DNA of 64,000 bases, from contig NZ_FWFX01000008.1 of NCBI RefSeq assembly GCF_900172335.1, forward strand, positions 1 to 64,000. The letters are read 5' to 3'. Within the stretch, counting starts at the first letter, position 1. Every line of letters starts with the position of its first letter. Source of the stretch: Roseovarius albus (lineage in GTDB: Bacteria > Pseudomonadota > Alphaproteobacteria > Rhodobacterales > Rhodobacteraceae). The notes beneath the pieces were generated by a model. The model had not been told where the DNA came from. It searched no databases and worked only from the letters and a program-made list of their open reading frames with translations. Shown here one piece after another: positions 55,092-64,000 of this stretch. The position numbers were made by a program, and so were the translations under genes.

Positions 55092-55190
55092 GGAAAAGGT
55101 TATTGTTTTAGTATTTTTTGGCCTTTTCCGGCACGCCTCACTCACGGATCTGCGTGCCTGGCCCCGACATTCCCCCATGCCGGGGCCTTT
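55092..55190 (+). ncRNA. Candidate structured RNA: three consecutive hairpins
   Basis: Three perfect stems follow each other. GGAAAAGG (55092-55099) pairs with CCTTTTCC (55122-55129). GGCACGC (55130-55136) pairs with GCGTGCC (55152-55158). GGCCCCG (55160-55166) pairs with CGGGGCC (55181-55187), followed by TTT. The third could be a weak terminator on the plus strand. No protein frame explains the region. Orientation and boundaries are uncertain. It lies between pnp and the lrp gene, which ends on the other strand at 55227. Confidence 0.5.
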
Positions 55191-55226
55191 CGCATGCTCC
55201 GATCTCAACCTTCGATCGTAAGTTGA

Positions 55227-55688
55227 TCAGTCCACAGGTAATGCCGTGGTGTTAAAAACTGTCCGAAGTGTAAAACTGCTTTGCATCTTAGCTACACCCG
55301 GCAGTCGCGTCAGATACTGGCGGTGAATCCGGGCAAAATCTTCGGTACTGTCCGCAACAACTTTTAAAATATAGTCCGCAGCCCCAGCTGTTAGATGGCA
55401 TTCCAATACGTCAGGAATGCGCTTTACGGCCATTTCAAAGGCTTCCAGAACCTCATCTGCTTGTGTGGAAAGCGTGATCTCGACAAAGATCGTAGCGGAA
55501 AGCCCAAGCTTTGCTTCATCTAACAAAGCCACGTAGTCGCGTATATAACCATCCGTTTCAAGCCGCTGCACACGGCGATGGCAGGCACTGGCGGACAAAT
55601 TAACAGCTTCGGCAAGTTCTGCGTTTGAGATTCGGCCACGCCTTTGCAGCACATTCAGCAAACGACGATCCATCGCATCAAGTGACAT
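55227..55688 (-). CDS. Lrp/AsnC-family transcriptional regulator (AldR-like)
   Basis: 153 residues. N-terminal helix-turn-helix: LDAMDRRLLNVLQRRGRISNAELAEAVNLS, then CHRRVQRLETDGYIRDY. A C-terminal ligand domain follows (FVEITLS, CHLTAGAADYILKVV). The start at 55688 has GAAGGA upstream; a longer frame to 55739 has no family similarity. It is divergent from alanine dehydrogenase, the common AldR arrangement. It probably activates ald in the presence of alanine. Confidence 0.95.
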   Translation of the reverse strand: MSLDAMDRRLLNVLQRRGRISNAELAEAVNLSASACHRRVQRLETDGYIRDYVALLDEAKLGLSATIFVEITLSTQADEVLEAFEMAVKRIPDVLECHLTAGAADYILKVVADSTEDFARIHRQYLTRLPGVAKMQSSFTLRTVFNTTALPVD

Positions 55689-55823
55689 CTGCGCAAGTTC
55701 CTTCGAATAACTAAATTCAACTTCGAATATTCTTCTCATTTTTGTGAAAATTTCAACTCAAATATCAACCCGATTTCTTGCCAGATGCGACATTCTGTCA
55801 GAAAGTCACACATGAGGTTCACC

Positions 55824-56936
55824 ATGAAAATCGGATGCCCCACAGAAATTAAACCACAGGAATTCCGGGTCGGCATGACCCCGAATGCGGCGCAAGAAGC
55901 TGTTGCCCGTGGCCACGAAGTTATCATTCAAGCCGGTGCCGGCAAGGGCGCTGGGTTTGAAGATGCGGATTATGTTGCTGCCGGCGCAGCGATCATCGAC
56001 ACCGCTGAAGAGATCTTTGCCACTGCCGACATGATCGTGAAGGTGAAAGAACCTCAAGCGGTTGAACGCAAGATGCTGCGCGAAGGTCAACTGCTGTTCA
56101 CCTACCTGCACCTGGCACCCGATCCAGATCAAACACATGATCTGCTGGAAAGCGGCTGCACCGCCATTGCCTATGAGACAGTCACTGATGACCGTGGCGG
56201 TCTGCCACTTCTGGCCCCAATGTCCGAAGTTGCCGGTCGTCTGGCACCGCAAGTGGGTGCCTATACCCTGCAAAAAGCCAACGGTGGCCGCGGCGTTCTG
56301 ATGGGCGGCGTTCCTGGTGTTGGCCCGGCCAAAGTCATCGTCATCGGTGGTGGTGTTGTCGGGACACACGCCGCGAAAATCGCTGCTGGCATGGGTGCAG
56401 ACGTCACCATTCTGGATCGCTCGATCCCTCGTCTTCGTTATCTTGATGACGTCTTCGGCGGCACCTTCAAGAACCAATACTCCACAGCCGGTGCGACGGC
56501 CGAGCTGGTACGCGATGCCGACATGGTCATCGGTGCGGTTCTGATCCCAGGTGCGGCGGCACCGAAATTGGTTTCACGTGCTCAGCTGTCGGAAATGAAA
56601 CCCGGTGCAGTTCTGGTTGACGTTGCCATCGACCAAGGCGGCTGCTTTGAAACCTCCAAAGCTACCACTCACGCCGATCCGATCTACGAAGTAGACGGCG
56701 TCATGCACTACTGCGTCGCCAACATGCCAGGTGCAGTTGCACGTACCTCAACCATCGCTCTGGGCAACGCGACCATGCCCTTCATGCTGTCGCTAGCCAA
56801 CAAAGGCTGGAAACAGGCCTGTGCCGATGACAAGCACCTGCTAAATGGTCTGAACGTCCACGCTGGCAAACTGACATACGCAGCCGTGGGTGAAGCACTG
56901 GGTCTGGATCACGTTGATCCAACATCCTTGCTCTGA
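55824..56936 (+). CDS. ald: Alanine dehydrogenase
   Basis: 370 residues starting [20 protein letters not shown]. It oxidises L-alanine to pyruvate and ammonia with NAD. Substrate residues: Arg in EFRVG, Lys in VKVKEP (residue 75 region) and His in FTYLHLAPD (near 96). NAD-binding Rossmann [21 protein letters not shown] near 170. The Asp near 270 lies in [24 protein letters not shown] precedes the start. The regulator gene is divergent with about 135 bases between. A terminator follows at 56957. Confidence 0.97.
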   Translation: MKIGCPTEIKPQEFRVGMTPNAAQEAVARGHEVIIQAGAGKGAGFEDADYVAAGAAIIDTAEEIFATADMIVKVKEPQAVERKMLREGQLLFTYLHLAPDPDQTHDLLESGCTAIAYETVTDDRGGLPLLAPMSEVAGRLAPQVGAYTLQKANGGRGVLMGGVPGVGPAKVIVIGGGVVGTHAAKIAAGMGADVTILDRSIPRLRYLDDVFGGTFKNQYSTAGATAELVRDADMVIGAVLIPGAAAPKLVSRAQLSEMKPGAVLVDVAIDQGGCFETSKATTHADPIYEVDGVMHYCVANMPGAVARTSTIALGNATMPFMLSLANKGWKQACADDKHLLNGLNVHAGKLTYAAVGEALGLDHVDPTSLL

Positions 56937-56956
56937 TCCCAACACTACCGAATTGA

Positions 56957-56984
56957 AAAGGCCCCGGAACTTCCGGGGTCTTTT
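56957..56984 (+). terminator. ald terminator
   Basis: AAAGGCCCCGGAA-C-TTCCGGGGTC-TTTT gives a 10-base stem (56960-56969 with 56971-56980, loop absorbed from the stem) followed by TTTT. Confidence 0.9.
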
Positions 56985-57002
56985 GTGTTAAAAGGTAAGC
57001 AC

Positions 57003-57149
57003 TCGTTACAATCGCCAATCAAGGCATCGTACTGCACGCTGCTCAAAGGCATCCGTTTCGCAACGCTGGAAGCGATTTGCGAACTCTTGGGCGGCCAACT
57101 CGGTGACATACTTCAATACCGCCCCGAATCGGATTCTGGCATGAGATAA
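57003..57149 (+). pseudogene. Remnant of an XRE-type helix-turn-helix regulator
   Basis: An in-frame stretch to the TAA at 57147 reads ASYCTLLKGIRFATLEAICE, then LLGGQLGDILQYRPE. This is the second half of a short Cro/YozG-type HTH protein, whose usual end is 'KGIRFDTLEKICEALGCQPGDLLEY'. The first half, with the N-terminal helices, is missing. The rest of the 365-base space between ald and the GYD gene shows no coding signal. Confidence 0.7.
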
Positions 57150-57301
57150 AAGGCAATCATCTGGGCAACTAATCTGCCCTTTATATTTAACTTCAATAAG
57201 TTAGAATCAACTTAGCGGGAATCCCCGATTACACCTTATCCGTGCTACAATACCCCTCTATCGCAATAAATTTTTTACAAATTTGAATGGGGGGCCATGC
57301 A

Positions 57302-57634
57302 ATGCCAACGTATATGACGCAGTTCAGCTATTCGACCAAATCGATCCAAAGCCTGGTTGAAAGCCCACAAGATCGTCGCTCACCGGCGCAACGTGTCTTC
57401 GCCGCCGCCGGCGGTGAAATTCTTTCAATGTACTATTGTTTCGGGGATTATGATGGCGTTGTCATCTCTGAATTCCCATCAGACGTTGCCGCAGCGTCGG
57501 CCATACTGGCAGTCGGCTCTTCCGGTGCGTTTTCCAAGGTCAAAACAACCGTTCTGCTAACAACGCACAGCGGCGTGACCGCAATGGAAGGCGCGAAAGA
57601 GATTGTCGGGGAATATCGTCCGCCCTCTGCCTGA
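57302..57634 (+). CDS. GYD-domain protein
   Basis: 110 residues starting MPTYMTQFSYSTKSIQSLV. The GYD family is a small alpha/beta-barrel dimer of unknown role; the characteristic FGDYDGVVISEFP occurs near residue 46. The ATG at 57302 is preferred, with GGGGGGCC before it. It converges with the MttB-family gene that follows. Confidence 0.85.
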   Translation: MPTYMTQFSYSTKSIQSLVESPQDRRSPAQRVFAAAGGEILSMYYCFGDYDGVVISEFPSDVAAASAILAVGSSGAFSKVKTTVLLTTHSGVTAMEGAKEIVGEYRPPSA

Positions 57635-57674
57635 CAAGTGTCTATTACCCCCGCGTGTCTGCCCGGGGTTTTCC

Positions 57675-59216
57675 TTACACTTCGATATCCGCACCGCCCT
57701 CGGCGATGCGGCGAGTGATGTAGTCGTCAATTTCGTCCAGACGGCTCGCCTCCAAAGCAGGCGCTTCAAAATTTTGTAGCGTCTCTTTGAAAATCTTGCT
57801 GGCACGAGTCGTGGCATCCGCAGATCCGCGATCCGTCCAGTTTTCAAAATTGTCCCAATCCGACAGAAGCGGTGAATAGAAGGCTGTTTCGAATCGGTCC
57901 AGCGTGTGCTGCGTGCCAAAGAAATGGCCACCATGCCCAACATCGGCAATCGCCTCCAGCCCCAGCGTGGCCTCATTGACCTCCAACGGTTTGAAAATCT
58001 CGGCAAACATCTGCAGCACTTCAACATCGATGATGAACTTCTCGGCAGAAATGGTCAGCCCCCCCTCTAGCCATCCCGCACCATGAAGAACCAGATTAGC
58101 CCCGCCCATCAACGCGCCCCACAACGACATCTGCGACTCGTACGCCGCCTGCGCATCCGGCGCGTTCGAGGCGGTTGGACCAGAGGACCGCAACGGCAAA
58201 CCGTACCGGCGTGCCAACTGCCCCGACGCAAAAGCGGCCTTGACGTACTCGGGCGTCCCAAAGGCCGGAGCGCCAGATTTCATGTCAACGTTCGAGGTAA
58301 AACTACCATAACAGACCTTAGCCCCTGGTTTTACGATCTGCGACAGACACAATCCCGCCAATGCCTCCGCATTCTGCATCACCAGCGCCCCCGGAATGGT
58401 AACTGGTGCCATGGCACCCGCCAGCGTAAAGGGCGTCAGGATCATCATCTGTCCGGCGTTGGCCGCGTCAATAATGCCTTTGCACATCAAATCATCCAGT
58501 TGCAGGGGTGAGTTGGAGTTGGCCACCGAATAGCACACTGGCGTTTCCAACAATTGATCAGGCGTCAAACCATTGGCAATCCGCAAAATCTCATAGGAAT
58601 CTGCCACTGCCTGCCGTCCACGGAAATAGACAAACGGTACCTTCTCGGTCAGCGTCGCAATTGCCCGTGCCATTTTGAGATGGCGAATGTTCATCTGAAT
58701 ATCCTGCGGCTCTACCACGGGACCAAACAGATGGATCACATCAAACGATTGCGCCACACGGCAGAAATCCTCAAAGTCCTGCAAGGTGCCCGGGCGACGA
58801 CCCCGCTGAATATCTGAACAATTTGGCGACCCAGCCGAGGTTGAAATTCCAACCTTGTTACTGCCAATCATCACGTCGCGGCCCTCGCCACGCCCCATCA
58901 TGGTAAACTCTGACGGGGCCTTGGCGATCAGTTCCATCACCAGATCGGGATCGAAATAAATCACACCTTCTTCGCCCGCACGCATGCCAGCGCGCACATA
59001 ATGTTCACGCGCCTCATCGCTCAGAACCTTGATCCCGATGTCGCGCAGGACTTTCAACGTTGCCTCGTGAATCGCCTCAATCTCATCCGCGCTAAACTGC
59101 TCGATCGGCGGATAAGGGTTGCGCCACTGCCGCCAAGCCAGATCAAACTGCTTTTTCGCGTTACTTTGACGTTTTGCACTGCGCCCCCTGCGCCCTCCAG
59201 ACCGTTGGCTATTCAT
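57675..59216 (-). CDS. Trimethylamine methyltransferase family protein (MttB-like, non-pyrrolysine)
   Basis: 513 residues. The N-terminal 25 are basic (SGGRRGRSAKRQSN). The body follows the MttB superfamily: RNPYPPIEQFSADEIEAIHE, LRDIGIKVLSDEA, SAGSPNCSDIQRGRR, MQNAEALAGLCLSQI and FGTQHTLDRFETAFYSPLLSD. There is no internal amber codon, so it is a non-Pyl member, as are glycine betaine and other quaternary-amine methyltransferases. It would transfer a methyl group to a corrinoid protein, none of which is seen nearby. A TetR gene overlaps its start by 8 bases on the same strand. Confidence 0.88.
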   Translation of the reverse strand: MNSQRSGGRRGRSAKRQSNAKKQFDLAWRQWRNPYPPIEQFSADEIEAIHEATLKVLRDIGIKVLSDEAREHYVRAGMRAGEEGVIYFDPDLVMELIAKAPSEFTMMGRGEGRDVMIGSNKVGISTSAGSPNCSDIQRGRRPGTLQDFEDFCRVAQSFDVIHLFGPVVEPQDIQMNIRHLKMARAIATLTEKVPFVYFRGRQAVADSYEILRIANGLTPDQLLETPVCYSVANSNSPLQLDDLMCKGIIDAANAGQMMILTPFTLAGAMAPVTIPGALVMQNAEALAGLCLSQIVKPGAKVCYGSFTSNVDMKSGAPAFGTPEYVKAAFASGQLARRYGLPLRSSGPTASNAPDAQAAYESQMSLWGALMGGANLVLHGAGWLEGGLTISAEKFIIDVEVLQMFAEIFKPLEVNEATLGLEAIADVGHGGHFFGTQHTLDRFETAFYSPLLSDWDNFENWTDRGSADATTRASKIFKETLQNFEAPALEASRLDEIDDYITRRIAEGGADIEV

Positions 59217-59859
59217 CGCTAATGCCTTTCAGAAATTTTGCGGTATGCGCAGCCCCCAGTGCCGGGTCCATGTCGCGCCCGGTGAAGCATTTGAAATACT
59301 CGTTCAGGTATCCAAGCCGTTCTTGGAAATCTTCATCGTCTTCGACCTTAAGCGCATAGAAGCTGATCTGGGTAAAATAGATCACCCGCGCCCGGATAAA
59401 GGCCTCGGCTTCTGGGAAACCATGCCGCTCATAAAAACCCGCTATCGCCGAAACACGCGCATTGTCTTCGATCTTCAGGATCTCACGCAGCTTATCGGAA
59501 TGCCGCGCCCAATCCCGAATGGCCTGATCCAACTTCGGGTCAAACCGCGTGTGATCCACCCAAACGGAAAACAGCGAAAATATCCCATCTTCCAGACAGC
59601 TGGTTTCGCGGATCGCCTCAAGCATCACCCCTGTATTGCGCGCGCGCCATTCCTCTAACAACGCATCCAGCAGGTTCTCGCGGCTCTCAAAATGCCAATA
59701 AAAGCTGCCGCGCGTCACATCCAACTGACGCGCCAGGGCCGTGATCTGAACCGCTTCGATTCCGTTCCCGATTAATACATGCAGTGCAGCCTCAACCCAA
59801 TCTGCACCGGTCAAACGCGGCTGGCGGGCTGTGTTTTGCGAGGTTGAGAGCAGAGGCAT
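59209..59859 (-). CDS. TetR-family transcriptional regulator
   Basis: 216 residues. N-terminal HTH: ADWVEAALHVLIGNGIEAVQ, then ALARQLDVTRGSFYWHFESRENLLDALLEEW, the classic TetR recognition helix. The C-terminal ligand domain is unassigned. It overlaps the MttB-family gene by 8 bases, so one transcript is likely. It is divergent from the cupin/oxidoreductase pair by about 90 bases, so it probably controls both directions. The inducer is unknown. Confidence 0.93.
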   Translation of the reverse strand: MPLLSTSQNTARQPRLTGADWVEAALHVLIGNGIEAVQITALARQLDVTRGSFYWHFESRENLLDALLEEWRARNTGVMLEAIRETSCLEDGIFSLFSVWVDHTRFDPKLDQAIRDWARHSDKLREILKIEDNARVSAIAGFYERHGFPEAEAFIRARVIYFTQISFYALKVEDDEDFQERLGYLNEYFKCFTGRDMDPALGAAHTAKFLKGISDE

Positions 59860-59950
59860 TTGTCACCTTCCATACAGGGTTGAATGTTTCAATACAGACA
59901 TGTATGTTTTGCGTCAATCCATCATTGCAGTTTCATGAAAGACCCGCCCG

Positions 59951-60304
59951 ATGACCAAAGCCCCGGCCCAAACCATTTGCTTTGAAGACCTGAGCTTCAG
60001 ACCACGTTTCGAATACGGGGACATGGCACAGGTGAATGTGGTTTCCGGCACCGAGATGGGCACCAAGCTGGGCACAGGCTTTGCGCGCTTTACCAAGGCC
60101 GCCATTCCGTGGACGGTCCAATATGACGAGGTGGTCTTGGTCCTCAGTGGCCAACTCACAGCCCGAACCAAAGACAGCGTTCTGACCGCTGGGCCCCAAG
60201 ACAGTATCTGGTTGCCCAAAGGCACCGAGCTGACCTACGAATCCGAAGACGCACTTGTCTTTTATGCGATCGAACCCGCGAACTGGGCAGAGGCTGCAAC
60301 ATGA
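59951..60304 (+). CDS. Cupin-domain protein (EutQ-like)
   Basis: 117 residues with a single cupin fold: ARFTKAAIPWTVQYDEVVLVLSGQLTART then AGPQDSIWLPKGTELTYE. The pattern is near that of EutQ-like ethanolamine-utilisation cupins. The usual His-x-His-x4-Glu metal set is not all present (Tyr and Glu instead of two His), so a catalytic role is doubtful. It overlaps the next gene by 4 bases (ATGA), so the two are coupled. Confidence 0.85.
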   Translation: MTKAPAQTICFEDLSFRPRFEYGDMAQVNVVSGTEMGTKLGTGFARFTKAAIPWTVQYDEVVLVLSGQLTARTKDSVLTAGPQDSIWLPKGTELTYESEDALVFYAIEPANWAEAAT

Positions 60305-61617
60305 AAATCAACCGTCTGCCCAAAGATGACAAAACCAACGGCTGGAGCGCGATCCTGCCGGGTCGGACACCACACGACGCCCTCAAGGGCGACATCAACG
60401 CCGATTGGGTGGTGCTGGGCGCCGGGTATGCCGGGTTGGCCGCAGCACGGCGTTTGGCCGAAAACTGCCCCGATCAGAATATCGTTGTCATCGAGGCGGG
60501 GCAGACCGGTGAAAACGCCTCAGGCCGCAACTCGGGCTTTGCTATTGATCTACCGCATAACGTTGGCTCATCGCTGGAAGAACTCGAAGGCTCGCATCGC
60601 TTCATGCGGTTGGCACGCTCCGCCATCGACCATCTTGAGGGTATCGTCACATCCCATAACATTTCCTGCGACTGGGCGCGCGCGGGCAAATATCACACCG
60701 CCGTCTCCTCCCGTGGTCGCCGCGATGTTCTCGAACCCTTCGCCAAGGAAATGGAGGCCCTGAACGAACCCTATGAGTGGATCGAAGGCGACGCCTTAGA
60801 AAAACGCCTCGGCTCCCCACATTTCACCGCTGCCGTCTACACCCCCGGCTGCGCCCTGATGAACCCTGCGGCCTTGGTCCGGGGCCTGGCCGACACCCTG
60901 CCGGAAAACGTGACGCTTTATGAAAACTCCCCCGTGATCGAGGCCAATTTTCAAAACGGAGTACAACTGACCACCACCCAAGGATCCATCCGCGCACCCA
61001 AAATGATTATGGGCGCAAACGGGTTTTCCGATCAGTTCGGGTTTTACAATCGCCGATTCCTGCATCTGGTCGCCCACGCCAGCCTGACCCGTCCTTTGAC
61101 CGAAAAAGAGCAGGCCGAATTCGGCGTTCATCAACAATGGGGCCTGACCCCGGCCAACGCCTTTGCCGGGATCACCATGCGCTACACCGCCGATCACCGT
61201 ATTCTAATCCGCCAGGGCCTCAGCTACTGCCCATCACAACGGGTCAGCGCGGCCGAGCAAGAGGCCGTGCGCCGCAGGCACATTGCCCTCTTCAAGGATC
61301 GCTTTCCTTCCATCGCAGATGTCGACATGGATCACACCTGGAGCGGCTTTGTCTGCCTCTCACGCAATGGCGCCCCGGGTTTTGGTCAATTGGCACCCAA
61401 CATCTGGTCCGCGGTCTGCCAGAACGCCGTGGGAGTCACCAAGGGCACCTTTGGCGGCATCCTTGCAGCAGACATGGCCACCGGGCGCGACAACCCTCTC
61501 ATCGCCGATATGCAGACCTTGGGCGAGCCGGACATGCTCCCCCCACGCCCTTTCTTGGACGTCGGCGTAAGGGCACGTTTCGGCTGGGAGCTTTGGTCCA
61601 ACCGGCACGAGGCTTAA
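60301..61617 (+). CDS. FAD-dependent amine oxidoreductase (DAO family)
   Basis: 438 residues. FAD-binding VVLGAGYAGLAAARRLAE near residue 36, then GENASGRNSGFAIDLPH, DWARAGKYHTA, and LTPANAFAGITMRYTADHRILIRQ, ending with NAVGVTKGTFGGILAADMA. It belongs to the gamma-glutamylputrescine / sarcosine-type oxidase family, which oxidise secondary or primary amines. The N-terminal 30 residues precede the FAD motif, as in PuuB-like members. It is translationally coupled to the cupin gene. The substrate is unknown; its neighbours suggest a methylated or short-chain amine. Confidence 0.9.
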   Translation: MKINRLPKDDKTNGWSAILPGRTPHDALKGDINADWVVLGAGYAGLAAARRLAENCPDQNIVVIEAGQTGENASGRNSGFAIDLPHNVGSSLEELEGSHRFMRLARSAIDHLEGIVTSHNISCDWARAGKYHTAVSSRGRRDVLEPFAKEMEALNEPYEWIEGDALEKRLGSPHFTAAVYTPGCALMNPAALVRGLADTLPENVTLYENSPVIEANFQNGVQLTTTQGSIRAPKMIMGANGFSDQFGFYNRRFLHLVAHASLTRPLTEKEQAEFGVHQQWGLTPANAFAGITMRYTADHRILIRQGLSYCPSQRVSAAEQEAVRRRHIALFKDRFPSIADVDMDHTWSGFVCLSRNGAPGFGQLAPNIWSAVCQNAVGVTKGTFGGILAADMATGRDNPLIADMQTLGEPDMLPPRPFLDVGVRARFGWELWSNRHEA

Positions 61618-62414
61618 CCTAGCAACACAGGAAACTCATCACCTGCTAACCGATCCCCATGCTTCAGCGCCACTTGGGGAAAAGGGGGCGAGGTCACGAT
61701 GCCCTCGCGGCGTACAAATCGCGCATCGTCCCCCAAAAGACGCAAGGAAAACGCACGGCGCTGTCGCGAAGCACTGTTGTTTGCCGGGGCGCCATGAATC
61801 GTCCGATAATCAAAGGCAATCGCATCACCGGGGCTGACGGCCCACCCCACCACTTCGTATTGATCACGGTCACCATTGATATCGGGGATGTCTTCCAAGC
61901 CATCGTCTTCGTTCAAGGCCGAGCCATCAAATCTCTGTGGTCGGTAAGACTTGCCCCATTTGTGCGAGCCGCTGACAAATTCCAACGTTGTTTCGCGCGG
62001 CACTTCATCCAGAGGAATCCATAGGCTCACCGTTTTGGGGCCGCTCACACAGTAATAAGGCGCATCCTGATGCCACGGCGTTGGGACACCGGTCGCCGCC
62101 TCTTTCACCAATACATGTTCATGAAACAACTGCACTTGGCGGCTTTCCATCAGTTCAGCTCCGATTTTGGCAGCCGGTGAATTGAATATAAAATCTTTAT
62201 AGTCGTCGAAGCGCGCCCAATTACAGTAGTCGACAAAAAACCTGCCTCCGCCGTTGTCCCCTTTGTAAATGCGCGCATTTGGATCAGGATCAGCCATATT
62301 CGAGTCGATCCCAGATCGAAGCGTTTCAACCCAATCCGTAAACACGCCACGCAGCACCGTAACGCCCTTGTCCCGAAATTCCGTGATTGTCTGATCTTCA
62401 AGAATTTGTGGCAT
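61614..62414 (-). CDS. Phytanoyl-CoA dioxygenase (PhyH) family protein
   Basis: 266 residues, non-heme Fe(II)/2-oxoglutarate enzyme. PTPWHQDAPYY supplies the His-x-Asp iron pair near residue 125; the third His is in YRTIHGAPANN near 225, and an Arg in SRQRRAFSLRLLGD binds 2-oxoglutarate. The start at 62414 (MPQILEDQTI) is fixed by GGAGAGG upstream. It converges with the FAD oxidoreductase, overlapping it by 4 bases. Family members hydroxylate diverse substrates, so the product is unknown. Confidence 0.9.
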   Translation of the reverse strand: MPQILEDQTITEFRDKGVTVLRGVFTDWVETLRSGIDSNMADPDPNARIYKGDNGGGRFFVDYCNWARFDDYKDFIFNSPAAKIGAELMESRQVQLFHEHVLVKEAATGVPTPWHQDAPYYCVSGPKTVSLWIPLDEVPRETTLEFVSGSHKWGKSYRPQRFDGSALNEDDGLEDIPDINGDRDQYEVVGWAVSPGDAIAFDYRTIHGAPANNSASRQRRAFSLRLLGDDARFVRREGIVTSPPFPQVALKHGDRLAGDEFPVLLG

Positions 62415-62538
62415 AAACCTCTCCAAATGCTGAATGACTCGGATCATACGTTACAAATCCCTACCAGCTCAAAGCAATCACAATCGCGACACTGCGATGG
62501 GTCTTTAATCTTCTCGCATAACGCAGCGTCCGGCGTGA

Positions 62539-64000
<1,462 letters not shown>

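Overview
The window looks like chromosomal DNA from an alphaproteobacterium of the family Rhodobacteraceae (Roseobacter group). Three things point there. The run hprK-rapZ-EIIA(Man)-HPr behind chvI/chvG, divergent from an ATP-dependent pckA, is the usual alphaproteobacterial arrangement. The order twin-transmembrane protein / cobalamin adenosyltransferase / etfB / etfA is common in this family, and so is a DUF6473 protein next to 3-hydroxybutyryl-CoA dehydrogenase. The assignment rests on gene content and order; no rRNA or tRNA gene was seen.

Layout. 1-12.6 kb: the 5' end of tuf, a lipoprotein, a cytochrome P450, a TPR protein, a LysR regulator divergent from a DUF1330 protein, parC, an SH3-domain protein, an SDR, and a LuxR-type regulator divergent from an agmatinase/polyamine-binding-protein pair. 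12.7-21.6 kb: seven head-to-tail paralogues of a 'sugar-transfer-associated' ATP-grasp protein, the first two broken and the last one lacking its tail. 21.8-28.1 kb: a Flp-pilin-like peptide, a hydrolase, cobalamin adenosyltransferase, etfBA, and beta-oxidation-type functions. 28.2-36.9 kb: a penicillin-acylase-like Ntn hydrolase, an acyltransferase, the regulatory PTS/HprK/RapZ cluster with ChvG/ChvI, and pckA. 37-40.2 kb: a fused MFS/spermidine-synthase-like gene lying between pckA and a duplicated, decaying 3' third of pckA. 40.3-48.1 kb: an esterase, adenine deaminase divergent from a MarR regulator, small genes, an FAD oxidase divergent from mnmD (possibly a split MnmC), and a DMT exporter. 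48.2-50.3 kb: a small copper-handling locus. 50.4-57.6 kb: two transporters, pnp, a structured intergenic region that may encode an RNA, and an Lrp regulator divergent from alanine dehydrogenase. 57.7-64 kb: a methylamine-type region (MttB homologue, TetR, cupin, FAD amine oxidase, PhyH dioxygenase), then fadH, cut by the window edge.

How the parts fit. HPr, EIIA(Man), HprK and RapZ with ChvG/ChvI form a signalling rather than a sugar-transport module, next to the gluconeogenic gene pckA. EtfAB, 3-hydroxybutyryl-CoA dehydrogenase and FadH point to fatty-acid or acyl-CoA catabolism. Agmatinase plus a PotF-like receptor, alanine dehydrogenase with Lrp, and the MttB/FAD-oxidase region point to use of amines and amino acids as carbon and nitrogen sources.

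The most unusual structure is the ATP-grasp array. The next most unusual are the pckA partial duplication with enclosed cargo and the multi-hairpin intergenic region at 55.1 kb. All assignments come from reading the sequence; no database search was run.
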